From RH-AL1 sp965249685 (GTDB taxonomy: Bacteria; Pseudomonadota; Alphaproteobacteria; Rhizobiales; Beijerinckiaceae): a stretch of DNA of 64,000 nt. Location: NCBI GenBank assembly GCA_965249685.1, contig CBDFMN010000003.1:434001-498000 (forward strand), written 5' to 3'. This document shows positions 24,595 through 33,559 of this stretch, piece after piece. The notes beneath the pieces are model-generated. The model saw nothing but the letters and a program-made list of their open reading frames with translations, had not been told where the DNA came from and did not search any database. Positions within the stretch are counted from its first letter, which is position 1, and each line of letters opens with the position of its first letter. The position numbers and the translations under genes were made by a program.

Positions 24595-27033
24595 ATGTTG
24601 ATGCAAAGACCTGAAGCAGCAGTGATCCTTCCAGTCAGTCGAGGTTCTGGGCGCGCTCGAGGCGCGGCGGGGTCGCGCCTGCGCGCGCTCTGGACATGCC
24701 TCGCGATCGCGTGCGGCCCCGCCGGGAGCGCCCAAGGAGCGTCGGTTTCGGGGACCCGGCTCGGCCTGGTGATCGGCGAGGCGCGCTACGAGGTTGGTGC
24801 CCTCGCGACGACGGCGAACGACGCCGGCGCGGTGGCGCAGAGCCTCGCTTCCGTTGGTTTCGACGTGACGGGCTACGCCGATCTCGACCGGGCAGGCCTA
24901 CGCCGCGCCTTCGCGGGCTTCCTCGACAAGGCGCGTCGGGCCGGCCCCGAGGCGACGGTCTTCGTCTATCTCGCCGGCTTTGGGCTTCAATTCGATGGCG
25001 GCAACTTCATGGCGCCCGTGGAGGCACGGCTGGCGCGCGATGTCGACGTGCCGGCCGAAGCGGTGTCGCTCGACGATCTCGCGCGTGATCTTGCGGCCTT
25101 GCCGCTGAAGGCTCGCGTCCTCGTCTACGACGCTGCGCGCGCCAATCCGTTCGCCAGGAACGGGTCGGTGCTGACGCGTGGTCTCGCCATCACCGAGCCG
25201 CCGCCCGGCACGATCCTCGCCTTCAACGCGGCGCCGGGCACCGTGGCCGGTAACGAACCGGGGGATTACGGCCGCTATGCCGAGGCCCTGTCGGAAATGC
25301 TGCAGACGCGCGGCCTGTCGCTCGAGACCGTCTTCGCCCGGCTCCGTTTGCGGGTCGCTGCAGCTTCGGAGGGGCGCGACGTGCCATGGAGCGACGGCAG
25401 CGTCGATGGCTCCGCCTCCCTGCTCCCACCGGTCTCGGAAACGACCTCGCTGCTGCAACCTTTGAAGACGCTCGTCTCCGGCAGCACGGCAACGGAGGCC
25501 TTTTGGATCGCGCTCAAGCGCGACAGCGTTCCAGGGTATCGCGAGTTCCTCAAGAGCTACCCCGGCGACGCCTTCGCGCCGCGAATCGGCGCGCTCCTCG
25601 CCCAGCGGCGTGAGGCGGCGATCTGGTCGCAGGCGCGACGCGTCAACGTGGCAACGGCCTACTGGACCTACATGCGCTTCTATCCGCGCGGCCCTCATTT
25701 CGCCGACGCCCGCCGACTTTTGGCGGCCCTGCCGGCGGCGCTCGAGCCACCGCCGCGTTTCGAAGTCTACGCCTTTGCCGACCTGCCTCAGCCGCGCCCC
25801 GAAGAAGTGGCTCTGCTGAAAGCGGAAACCGCCGCGACCCCCGTGCCGCCGCCGCCGGTCGCCGACCTGCCGGTCCGCCGGCTAGAGTTCTACGAGCGGC
25901 TGCCACCGCTTCTCGCCGTCTACCCGGGATCGCTGCCGCTCGCCGTGCCCATCCCGCTCACCCGTCCCGTGGAACCGGGGCATGTCGTGCAGCCCGGGTT
26001 CGACGACGCGAGCGAGGTGGTCACTGCGACGAACGTGGCCGACAAGGGCGGCAACCTGACGGTGGTGCAGACCGGCCGCGACGGTCGCGTGCTCTCGACC
26101 GCGAGCATCACGCTGGAACCGAACGGCGGCCGCAGCCTGGTGCAGACGGGACCCGACCATCAGCCTATCGCCACCGTAGTGGACCACACGGAGCCGAACG
26201 GCCGGCGGACCGTGGTGCAGACCGGTTGGGACAAGCAGGTGATCTCGAAGAGCGTGACGGAGACCGCCTCCGACGGCAGCCGGACCGTCACGCTGTCTGG
26301 CCCGCAGGGCGTCGTCACCGTCGCTACAACCAACACGGCCGGCGTCGCCGCCACTCCCTCGCAGCCGACCGTGACGGCGCTGACGCGTCCTCCCTTGATC
26401 GCGGCGCTGCGACCGAGGACGACAGCCGCCGCTCCCGTTCCGTCGTCACCGGCGAAGCCGACGATCGCCGCCACCATGCCGCTGCCGAACCTGACCGACG
26501 GCGCCCCCGCCCTGCGCGTCGAACCGCCGAAACGCGACGATCCTGCCAAGGCCGCAGGGCTTGCGGAGGCCGCGCCGGCCCCAGCAGTGCCCGCGCCGAT
26601 CCCGAGCTTGAGCGGCACGGGATCTCCGACGATCGATCTGCCAAACCGCACGTCCGCTCAGCCGCTTGGACCGCCGGTCGTGCCGGTGGAATCAGTGCCG
26701 CTGAACCCGCCTGTGGGCATCGCACTGCCTGTGACGCGCATGGAGCCGCCGCCTTCGCCACCGCCCCGTCCCGCGCCTGCTGCGCCTGTGAGGGTCGGAG
26801 AGGCGACGCCGTCCCCGTCGCAGCCGGTGCCGCCGAGGCGGACGGCGGAGGCTGCGCCGCTTCGGCCATCGACGGTCGCCCTTAAAGAGAAAGCGCGGGA
26901 GACAAAGACGGAGACGGCCTCGAAGGCGGGTAAGCCGTCGCCGCGCGGCAGGCCGGCAGCCGGCGCCACGCGGGCGGGCCGCCCGAAGCTCCCGGCCAAG
27001 CCTGCGCCGTCCAAGCGCGCCCGGCACCGCTGA
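24595..27033 (+). CDS. Exported caspase-fold protein with inactive catalytic site
   Basis: The 812-residue product has a probable signal segment at about residues 28-50. A C14 caspase-like domain follows at roughly 54-270, with the fold markers LGLVIGEARYEVGAL and FNAAPGTVAGNEPGDYG. The catalytic His is F129 (YLAGFGLQ instead of the usual GHG), and the catalytic Cys is A181 (DAAR instead of DACR), so proteolysis is not expected. A helical repeat region (AFWIALKRDSVPGYREFL) leads to four about 25-residue repeats around VVQTG (DNA about 26035-26340), then a proline/alanine-rich tail ending in basic residues. Start choice among nearby ATGs is uncertain. No protease partner is adjacent. Confidence 0.82.
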   Translation: MLMQRPEAAVILPVSRGSGRARGAAGSRLRALWTCLAIACGPAGSAQGASVSGTRLGLVIGEARYEVGALATTANDAGAVAQSLASVGFDVTGYADLDRAGLRRAFAGFLDKARRAGPEATVFVYLAGFGLQFDGGNFMAPVEARLARDVDVPAEAVSLDDLARDLAALPLKARVLVYDAARANPFARNGSVLTRGLAITEPPPGTILAFNAAPGTVAGNEPGDYGRYAEALSEMLQTRGLSLETVFARLRLRVAAASEGRDVPWSDGSVDGSASLLPPVSETTSLLQPLKTLVSGSTATEAFWIALKRDSVPGYREFLKSYPGDAFAPRIGALLAQRREAAIWSQARRVNVATAYWTYMRFYPRGPHFADARRLLAALPAALEPPPRFEVYAFADLPQPRPEEVALLKAETAATPVPPPPVADLPVRRLEFYERLPPLLAVYPGSLPLAVPIPLTRPVEPGHVVQPGFDDASEVVTATNVADKGGNLTVVQTGRDGRVLSTASITLEPNGGRSLVQTGPDHQPIATVVDHTEPNGRRTVVQTGWDKQVISKSVTETASDGSRTVTLSGPQGVVTVATTNTAGVAATPSQPTVTALTRPPLIAALRPRTTAAAPVPSSPAKPTIAATMPLPNLTDGAPALRVEPPKRDDPAKAAGLAEAAPAPAVPAPIPSLSGTGSPTIDLPNRTSAQPLGPPVVPVESVPLNPPVGIALPVTRMEPPPSPPPRPAPAAPVRVGEATPSPSQPVPPRRTAEAAPLRPSTVALKEKARETKTETASKAGKPSPRGRPAAGATRAGRPKLPAKPAPSKRARHR

Positions 27034-27156
27034 TCGCGTCTCCGGCGCCGTTGGCCCCGTCCTTTTTGGGCTTGGACAATGCCGGACGTGCGGATTAGGT
27101 TTAGGGTTTGGCGGCGAAGGGCTTGTGCCGTTTTTCTGGAAGGGAGAAAGCGATCG

Positions 27157-28287
27157 ATGGACCGGGCTGGCGTCGATCCCCTCAGGGCTGGTTCCGCCGT
27201 CGGCGCGCCCGGCGCGAGGATCGCCTCCGACCTCGTCGCCCGATCGTGCGGTACCGCCCGAAGCCGACAGGGTTCCGTCTACGCCGCCTTGGACCTCGGT
27301 ACGAACAACTGCCGGCTGCTGATCGCGCGCCAGCCGGAACCCGGCGTTGATCCCGACGGCTTGCGTATCGTCGATAGCTTCTGCCGCATCGTCCGGCTCG
27401 GCGAGGGCGTGTCGCAGACGGGCCGCCTGGCTGAAGCCGCGATGGCGCGGACGTTGACGGCTCTCAAGATCTGCGCCGAAAAAATGCAGGCGCGCCACGT
27501 CTCGCGCGCGCGGCTTATCGCGACCGAAGCCTGCCGGGCGGCGGAGAACAGCGGCGAGTTCCTCGAGCGTGTCCGCGAGGCGACCGGCTTCACCCTCGAG
27601 ATCGTCGATCGCGAGACGGAAGCCTTCCTCGCCGCGGCCGGCTGCTCGGCGCTTGCCGATGGGGAAGCGCAAGGCATCGTCCTGTTCGATATCGGCGGCG
27701 GTTCCTCGGAGGTCGTCTGGCTCGGCCGGGAGCGTGCCGGAGGCCCCTGCCACCGCCGCGAGGATGGTGCTTTGCGCGCCCGCCTGCGCGCCTGGGACTC
27801 GCTGCCCCTCGGCGTCGTCTCCCTGGCCGAACGGTTCGGCGGCGTCGAGGTCTCGGACGCCAGCTTCGAGGCCATGGTCGCCTTCGTCGAGCAGGCGCTG
27901 CAGCCTTTCGCCGTGCAGGTGGCGGGAGAGACGCGGTGCGGCCGCTTCCACCTTCTTGGCACCTCCGGTACGGTCACGACGATCGCCGGCGTCTTCCTCG
28001 ACCTCGCCCGCTACGACCGTCGCCGCGTCGACGGGCTTTGGATGTCGAGCGAGGACGTGACCGGAACGATGCAAGCGCTGCGGGCGATGTCTTTTGCCGA
28101 GCGGGCCGCCCATGGCTGCATCGGCCCCGACCGCGCCGACCTCGTCCTCGCCGGCTGCGCGATCTTCGAGGCGATCCGCCGGGCCTTTCCCTGCGAGCGC
28201 GTCCGCATCGCCGACCGCGGCCTGCGCGAAGGCATCCTCATGCAGATGATGGCCGGCGACCGCATCTGGTCGCGTGACAGCGCATGA
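27157..28287 (+). CDS. Ppx/GppA family phosphatase
   Basis: This exopolyphosphatase/guanosine pentaphosphate phosphatase relative belongs to the sugar kinase/actin fold and acts on polyphosphate or pppGpp. The phosphate loops are clear: ALDLGTNNCRLLIA near residue 47 and LFDIGGGSSEVVWL near residue 185. The start at 27157 has AGGGAGAAA upstream and gives 376 residues with a 40-residue unconserved lead. It overlaps rlmE in an ATGA junction, a pairing I recognise from Rhizobiales. Ppx and GppA activities cannot be separated here. Confidence 0.9.
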   Translation: MDRAGVDPLRAGSAVGAPGARIASDLVARSCGTARSRQGSVYAALDLGTNNCRLLIARQPEPGVDPDGLRIVDSFCRIVRLGEGVSQTGRLAEAAMARTLTALKICAEKMQARHVSRARLIATEACRAAENSGEFLERVREATGFTLEIVDRETEAFLAAAGCSALADGEAQGIVLFDIGGGSSEVVWLGRERAGGPCHRREDGALRARLRAWDSLPLGVVSLAERFGGVEVSDASFEAMVAFVEQALQPFAVQVAGETRCGRFHLLGTSGTVTTIAGVFLDLARYDRRRVDGLWMSSEDVTGTMQALRAMSFAERAAHGCIGPDRADLVLAGCAIFEAIRRAFPCERVRIADRGLREGILMQMMAGDRIWSRDSA

Positions 28288-29063
28288 GCGTGGTGGGCAA
28301 GGGCGACGGTGGCAAGCCGAAGACGGGCCCGCGCGGCGACCTGAAAATCCGGGTCAAGACGGCGCGCAAGCGTTCGCTGGCCTCGACGCTGTGGCTGGAG
28401 CGTCAGCTCAACGACCCCTACGTGGCTCAGGCGAAGAAGGATGGCTACCGCTCTCGTGCCGCCTACAAGCTGATCGAGATCGATGAGCGCTACCATGTGC
28501 TCAAGCCCGGCCTGCGGATCGTCGACCTCGGCGCGGCGCCCGGCGGCTGGGCGCAGGTAGCGGCGAAGAAGGTCGGCGTCGAAAAGGGCAGGGGCAAGAT
28601 CGTCGGGATCGACCTGCTGCCGATCGACCCCCTGGCCGGCGTCGCGTTCGCCGTGCTCGACTTCCTCGACCCCGTTGCGCCGGACCGGATCAAGGCGATG
28701 CTGGGAGGCGCTGCCGACCTCGTGCTTTCGGACATGGCGGCCAACACGACGGGTCACAAGAAGACGGACCAGCTTCGCATCATCGGCCTGGTGGAACTTG
28801 CCGCCGACTTTGCCTGCGAGGTCCTGGCCGAGGGTGGGGCCTTCCTCGCGAAAGTCTTTCAGGGCGGCACCGAGGCCCAGTTGCTCGCGCAGCTGAAAAC
28901 GAGTTTCACTTCCGTCCACCACGTCAAGCCCGACGCGAGCCGCGCCGGCTCGTCCGAGCTCTACGTGCTGGCAAAGGGGTTTCGCGGCCGGCCTGCGGGC
29001 CGTCCGGCGGAACCGGCTGCCGATGAAGCGGCTGAGGCGTTCCCGATCGGCTCGCGCGGCTAG
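28284..29063 (+). CDS. rlmE: 23S rRNA 2'-O-methyltransferase RlmE (FtsJ/RrmJ)
   Basis: RlmE methylates the 2'-hydroxyl of U2552 in the 23S A-loop late in 50S assembly. The 259-residue protein shows SRAAYKLIEIDERYHVL (Lys of the K-D-K-E tetrad), the SAM loop VDLGAAPGGWAQVA, catalytic Asp in LSDMAANTTG, Lys in FLAKVFQGG and Glu in SSELYVLAKG. N- and C-terminal extensions are basic and acidic/alanine-rich respectively. Translation is coupled to the ppx/gppA-like gene. Its TAG stop shares the CTAG tetranucleotide with the stop of the convergent MFS gene. Confidence 0.95.
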   Translation: MSVVGKGDGGKPKTGPRGDLKIRVKTARKRSLASTLWLERQLNDPYVAQAKKDGYRSRAAYKLIEIDERYHVLKPGLRIVDLGAAPGGWAQVAAKKVGVEKGRGKIVGIDLLPIDPLAGVAFAVLDFLDPVAPDRIKAMLGGAADLVLSDMAANTTGHKKTDQLRIIGLVELAADFACEVLAEGGAFLAKVFQGGTEAQLLAQLKTSFTSVHHVKPDASRAGSSELYVLAKGFRGRPAGRPAEPAADEAAEAFPIGSRG

Positions 29064-30532
29064 ACCGCGCCGGTCCGCGCCTCGCCCACGACCGCCGCGG
29101 TGGGGGCTGGCGCGCGCCGCGACAGCGCGTCGCCCGCGTCGGCGGATAGTCTCCAAAAGCTCCAGGCCGAGCAGGCGGCCACCAGGCCGACCGCCGCGAA
29201 AGCCCAATGGAAGTCGTTCAACGCGAGCGCGCCGCCATGCCCCTCGCGCATGACCTGCACGACACCGGCACCGAGAGCCACACCGACGCTGAGCGAGATC
29301 TGCTGCACGACGGACGCGAAGCTCACGGCGCGGCTCAGGCGGTCCTGCTCGATGTCGGCATAGGCGATGGCATTGATGGCCGTAAACTCGAGCGAGCGGA
29401 AGTAGCCGCCGACCAGCAGGATGCCCAGAATGAGCGCGGTCGGTGTCGCGGGCGACAGCAGCCCGTTGACGGCGATGAAGCCGGCGCCGATCAGCGCGTT
29501 GACCACGAGGATGCGGCGGAAGCCGAACAGGCGGATGATCGGCGAGGCCGTGGCCTTCATCGCCATCGCGCCCGCCGCCGCGACGAAGGTGATGAGCCCC
29601 GAGCGAAGCGGGGTCATGCCGAAGCCGAGCTGCAGCATCAGGGGCAGCAGGAGCGGCACCGCGCCGACACCGACGCGGAACAGCGATCCGCCGGTGACGC
29701 TGACGCGGAAGGTCGGGATGGCCAGCAGCGACAAGTCGAGGATCGGCGCGGTTGCGCGTCGCGCATGCCGGACATAGAGCCCGAGAGCGGCCGCGCCGAA
29801 GCCCATCAGCGCCGCCGTCTGCCACGCCGGAAGGAAGCCGCGCCCCAGGATGGTCAGGCCGGAGAGGAGGCAGGTGAGACCGAGCGCCGACAGGAGAAAG
29901 CCGACGATGTCGAGGCGCGGCACCCGCTCTTCGCGGACATCCTGGATATAGGCGGTCGCCAGCGCGATGCCGAGCACCCCGATCGGCACGTTGATCCAGA
30001 AGATGTAGCGCCAGTGAAAATAGGTCGTGATGAAGCCGCCGACGGGAGGCCCGACCATCGGGCCGAGGAGAGCCGGAAGGGTCAGGTAGGCGAGGGCCCG
30101 CACGAGGTTGTGCCGCTCGACCGAACGCAGCAGGAGCAGGCGGCCGACCGGCACCATCATCGCGCCACCGATCCCCTGCACGATCCTGGCGAGCACGAAC
30201 CCGGTCAGCGAGCCTGACAGGCCGCAGAGCACCGAACCCAGCGTGAAGACGACGATGGCGAGGCGGAAAACGTTGCGGGTCCCAAAGCGGTCCGCGACCC
30301 AGCCGCTCGCCGGGATGAAGATGGCGAGCGAGAGCAGGTAGGAGGTCAACGCCAGCTTGAGGGCGATCGGATCCTCGTGCAGGTCGAGCGCGATGGCCGG
30401 TAAAGACGTGGAGATGACCGTCCCGTCCAGGTTCTCCATGAACAAGGCGCAGGCGACGATCATCGCGGTCAGGGCGTAGCGAGGCAAGCGCGGCTCCGGA
30501 TCCGGTCTCTTTGGCAGGCGGCCGGCGGGCAC
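29060..30532 (-). CDS. MFS efflux transporter, DHA2 (EmrB/QacA-like)
   Basis: This 490-residue inner-membrane drug/proton antiporter has about 14 hydrophobic segments. Markers are MENLDGTVISTSLPAIA (helix 1, motif D1), SGWVADRFGTRNVF (motif A), and LARIVQGIGGAMMVP (motif B); GPMVGPPVGGFI is the motif C region. No periplasmic adaptor gene lies beside it, so it may act alone or with an adaptor encoded elsewhere. It is divergent from guaB and convergent with rlmE, sharing four bases at the stops. Confidence 0.92.
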   Translation of the reverse strand: MPAGRLPKRPDPEPRLPRYALTAMIVACALFMENLDGTVISTSLPAIALDLHEDPIALKLALTSYLLSLAIFIPASGWVADRFGTRNVFRLAIVVFTLGSVLCGLSGSLTGFVLARIVQGIGGAMMVPVGRLLLLRSVERHNLVRALAYLTLPALLGPMVGPPVGGFITTYFHWRYIFWINVPIGVLGIALATAYIQDVREERVPRLDIVGFLLSALGLTCLLSGLTILGRGFLPAWQTAALMGFGAAALGLYVRHARRATAPILDLSLLAIPTFRVSVTGGSLFRVGVGAVPLLLPLMLQLGFGMTPLRSGLITFVAAAGAMAMKATASPIIRLFGFRRILVVNALIGAGFIAVNGLLSPATPTALILGILLVGGYFRSLEFTAINAIAYADIEQDRLSRAVSFASVVQQISLSVGVALGAGVVQVMREGHGGALALNDFHWAFAAVGLVAACSAWSFWRLSADAGDALSRRAPAPTAAVVGEARTGAV

Positions 30533-30617
30533 GATCCAAGCCGTTTATCTAGGCGGGATCGCGGCGATTGCGAGCGCCGACGCGGGCCTGCCGGCTGCGG
30601 AAGCGGGGCCGGATTGC

Positions 30618-30645
30618 CTTTGCGCGGTGTCGCAGCCGTGATAAC
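30618..30645 (+). promoter_or_regulatory. Possible promoter of guaB
   Basis: CTTTGC (30618-30623) and GATAAC (30640-30645) with a 16-base spacer resemble the CTTG-rich/TATAAC pattern seen upstream of rpsF in this window. It is 90 bp before the guaB start in a 203-bp divergent region. Match quality is modest. Confidence 0.3.
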
Positions 30646-30735
30646 AGCCACTGCCAACCTGACAAGGGGGGCCTGGCGCCTTCCCGACCTATCTGCGCCG
30701 GGCATGCCGCGCCCCGCCGTCCATGGAGTTGGCTG

Positions 30736-32229
30736 ATGGCCACCATCGTTCGTTCCCCCATCGTGGAGGCGCTCACGTTCGACGACGTGCTGCTGCTTCC
30801 GGGCCATTCGGAGGTCATGCCGAGCGGGGTCGACCTGCGGACGCGGCTCACCGCCGAAATTACCCTCAACCTGCCGCTGCTCTCGGCCGCGATGGACACG
30901 GTGACCGAGTCGGCGATCGCCATCGCCATGGCGCAGGCCGGCGGTATGGGTGTCATCCACCGCAACCTGGAGCCGGAGGTGCAGGCCGAGGAGGTCCGCA
31001 AGGTGAAGCGCTACGAGAGCGGGATGGTGGTCAATCCCATCACGATTTTCCCCGACGAGACGCTGGCCGACGCGACCGCCCTGATGAAGCGCCACGGCAT
31101 CTCGGGTTTTCCCGTCGTGGAGCGGGGCGGCGCACCCGGGACGCCGACGCGGCTCGTCGGCATCCTCACCAACCGCGACGTGCGATTCGCCGATCATCCC
31201 GACCAGCCCGTGAGCGAGCTGATGACGAAGAACGTCATCACCGTGCGCGAGGGCGTCAGCAAAGAGGAGGCGCGCCGGCTGCTGCACCAGCATCGGCTGG
31301 AGAAGCTGCTCGTCGTCGACGAGAACTTTCGCTGCGTCGGCCTGCTTACCGTCAAGGACATCGAGAAGGCGACGCAGCACCCGGCCGCCTGCAAGGATGC
31401 CGAGGGGCGCCTGCGCGTCGCCGCTGCCTCGACCGTGGGCGACAAAGGCTACGAGCGCGCGCTCGCCCTCATCGACGCGGGCGTCGACTGCATCGTCGTG
31501 GATACCGCGCACGGCCATTCCCAATCCGTGCTCGACCAGGTGACGCGGATCAAGCGCGCCTCCAACCGCATCGGGCTCATCGCCGGCAATGTCGCGACGG
31601 CGGACGGCGCCAGGGCTCTGATCGACGCCGGTGCGGATTGCATCAAGGTTGGCATCGGGCCGGGGTCGATCTGCACCACCCGCATCGTCGCTGGCGTGGG
31701 CGTGCCGCAACTCACCGCCATCATGGAGGCCGCCGACGTCGCGCGCGACGCCAACGTGCCGGTGATCGCCGACGGCGGCATCAAATATTCCGGCGACTTC
31801 GCCAAGGCCATCGCCGCCGGCGCGAGCTGCGCGATGATCGGGTCTCTGCTCGCTGGCACGGACGAGAGCCCTGGCGAGGTCTATCTGTACCAGGGCCGCT
31901 CGTTCAAATCCTACCGCGGCATGGGTTCCGTCGGCGCGATGGCGCGGGGCTCCGCCGACCGCTACTTCCAGCAGGACATCAAGGATTCCCTGAAGCTGGT
32001 GCCCGAGGGCGTCGAGGGCCAGGTGCCTTACCGCGGGCCGGCCGGCGCGATCCTGCATCAGCTCGCCGGCGGCCTGCGCGCCGCGATGGGATATGTCGGC
32101 GCGCCGACCATCCCGGTTTTCCAGGAGCGTGCGAAATTCGTGCGGATCTCCTCCGCGGGCTTGCGCGAAAGCCACGTCCACGACGTCGGCATCACGCGCG
32201 AGAGCCCGAACTATCCCACCGGGATCTGA
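30736..32229 (+). CDS. guaB: Inosine-5'-monophosphate dehydrogenase
   Basis: GuaB oxidises IMP to XMP with NAD, the first committed step to GMP. The 497-residue product has the N-terminal ALTFDDVLLLPGHSEV, two CBS domains at about residues 95-215 (ending VGLLTVKDIEKA), the catalytic loop GIGPGSICTTRIVAG and the flap region YRGMGSVGAMARGS. The ATG at 30736 has GGAG eight bases upstream. guaA is 3.5 kb downstream in the same direction, separated by an SPL-family gene, a MAPEG gene and an rRNA methyltransferase gene. Confidence 0.97.
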   Translation: MATIVRSPIVEALTFDDVLLLPGHSEVMPSGVDLRTRLTAEITLNLPLLSAAMDTVTESAIAIAMAQAGGMGVIHRNLEPEVQAEEVRKVKRYESGMVVNPITIFPDETLADATALMKRHGISGFPVVERGGAPGTPTRLVGILTNRDVRFADHPDQPVSELMTKNVITVREGVSKEEARRLLHQHRLEKLLVVDENFRCVGLLTVKDIEKATQHPAACKDAEGRLRVAAASTVGDKGYERALALIDAGVDCIVVDTAHGHSQSVLDQVTRIKRASNRIGLIAGNVATADGARALIDAGADCIKVGIGPGSICTTRIVAGVGVPQLTAIMEAADVARDANVPVIADGGIKYSGDFAKAIAAGASCAMIGSLLAGTDESPGEVYLYQGRSFKSYRGMGSVGAMARGSADRYFQQDIKDSLKLVPEGVEGQVPYRGPAGAILHQLAGGLRAAMGYVGAPTIPVFQERAKFVRISSAGLRESHVHDVGITRESPNYPTGI

Positions 32230-32293
32230 GCGGTCCGCGCGCCGATGGCCGCACGGGGGAACGCAAGCCCCTGCTTCACGCGTTCCGCCTTCC

Positions 32294-33490
32294 ATGAGCC
32301 AAGTCGACACCCTACCGGCGCAAGGTCACATCCTTCCGGACCAAAGTCTCTCGGACAAGAGTCTTCCGCGCCGAGGTCTTTCAGCCCAATGTCCTCCAGC
32401 CCAGGTTCCGCCGGACGGCGCCGTTTCGGTACCGAGGCTGTGGCGCCCCAAGCGCGTGCTCGTCACGCGTTCGGCGCGGGACTGGGAGCACGGCCGTGCC
32501 ATCGCGCGGCGCGCCGCCGCGCTCGGCGTCGAGGTCGTGGAACTGGCTAACGACCGGCTCGTGGGCCTTGGCTCGAGCGGCGACGCGCGCGCGGACTACC
32601 AGATCGCCAAGTCCACGCTGGCCGTCGTCGTCGCCTCGGCGGCCAGGCGACGGCTGCAGCCGATCCCACCTTCGGCGGACTGGCGCTTCGACCTCGCCGA
32701 AGGCTGTCCCGCCCACTGCCAATATTGCTACCTCGCGGGCTCCCTTGCCGGACCGCCGATCACCCGCGTCTATGCCAACGTCGAGGAGATCTTGTCCGGT
32801 CTCGCCCCCGCGGTCGGGCAGGGCGGCGTGACTTCGAAATCGGCCGCGCGAGCCTCCGAGGGAACCACCTTCGAGGCCTCCTGCTACGCCGACCCGCTCG
32901 GTGTCGAGCACCTGACCGGCAGCCTTTCGGAGACGATACGCTTCTTTGGGGCGTGGAACGCGCCGGTCCAACTCCGTTTCACGACGAAGTTCGGCGACGT
33001 CGAGCCGCTGCTCGGTCTCGACCACGGGGGTCGCGTGCGGGTCCGGATGTCGGTCAATGCGTCCGCGCTCATTCGCTTCGAGGGAGGGACCAGCCCGTTG
33101 GCGGCGCGGCTGCGGGGGCTGGGTCAGCTTGCGCGGGCCGGCTACCGCGTCGGCCTCACCGTTGCGCCGATCCAGCCGGTCGAGGGCTGGCGCACGGCTT
33201 ACGCCGACCTGTTCGCCATGGCCGCGCGCGAGTTGGAAGGTGTGGCGGACCTCGACCTTACGGCCGAGCTCATCACCCATCGTTTCACACCGAAGTCCAA
33301 GGCGGTGCTGCAGGGTTGGTACCCCGGGACGAAGCTCGAGATGGACGAGGAAAAGCGGTCGCGCAAGCTGACCAAGTTCGGCTCGGTCAAGCATGTCTAT
33401 CCCGCTCCTCTCATGAAGGAGATGCGCGCCACGCTGACGGACCTGCTTGGCCAGCGTCTACCCGCTGCCAAGGTGTTGTACTGGACCTGA
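32294..33490 (+). CDS. Spore photoproduct lyase family radical SAM protein
   Basis: The 398-residue protein resembles spore photoproduct lyase, which repairs the thymine dimer unique to spores. The radical SAM cluster motif is C138-x3-C142-x2-C145 (CPAHCQYCYL). C197 in FEASCYADPLGVEHLTG falls where I place the hydrogen-donor Cys of the Bacillus enzyme, and VAPIQPVEGW and LITHRFTPKSKAV also follow it. The organism group does not sporulate; a related family without spores is known, with undefined substrate. Residues 17-41 come from a 15-bp repeat. It sits 64 bp after guaB, inside the gua block. Confidence 0.9.
   Translation: MSQVDTLPAQGHILPDQSLSDKSLPRRGLSAQCPPAQVPPDGAVSVPRLWRPKRVLVTRSARDWEHGRAIARRAAALGVEVVELANDRLVGLGSSGDARADYQIAKSTLAVVVASAARRRLQPIPPSADWRFDLAEGCPAHCQYCYLAGSLAGPPITRVYANVEEILSGLAPAVGQGGVTSKSAARASEGTTFEASCYADPLGVEHLTGSLSETIRFFGAWNAPVQLRFTTKFGDVEPLLGLDHGGRVRVRMSVNASALIRFEGGTSPLAARLRGLGQLARAGYRVGLTVAPIQPVEGWRTAYADLFAMAARELEGVADLDLTAELITHRFTPKSKAVLQGWYPGTKLEMDEEKRSRKLTKFGSVKHVYPAPLMKEMRATLTDLLGQRLPAAKVLYWT
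32342..32416 (+). repeat. Degenerate 15-bp tandem repeat in the SPL-family gene
   Basis: Five in-frame 15-bp units encode QSLSD, KSLPR, RGLSA, QCPPA and QVPPD. A sixth, longer unit just upstream (32321-32341) encodes QGHILPD. Each unit keeps a GT-C-T/C core at 15-base spacing. The array codes for a flexible N-terminal extension before the conserved domain. Confidence 0.7.
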
Positions 33491-33559
33491 CGGACAGGTC
33501 GGCTTTGACTCTACGGGCGCTTTCCCGGACAAGGTCGTATCATTCGTTTAGGGCCTTCC

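Noticed and set aside
24595..27033. Caspase-like gene as part of an antiphage system
   Set aside because: The catalytic residues are missing, the protein carries a signal peptide, and the neighbours (UDG-like, Ppx/GppA) do not resemble a defence cassette.
32294..33490. Spore photoproduct lyase homology as evidence of sporulation
   Set aside because: No other sporulation gene is present and a non-spore branch of this family is known in alphaproteobacteria.
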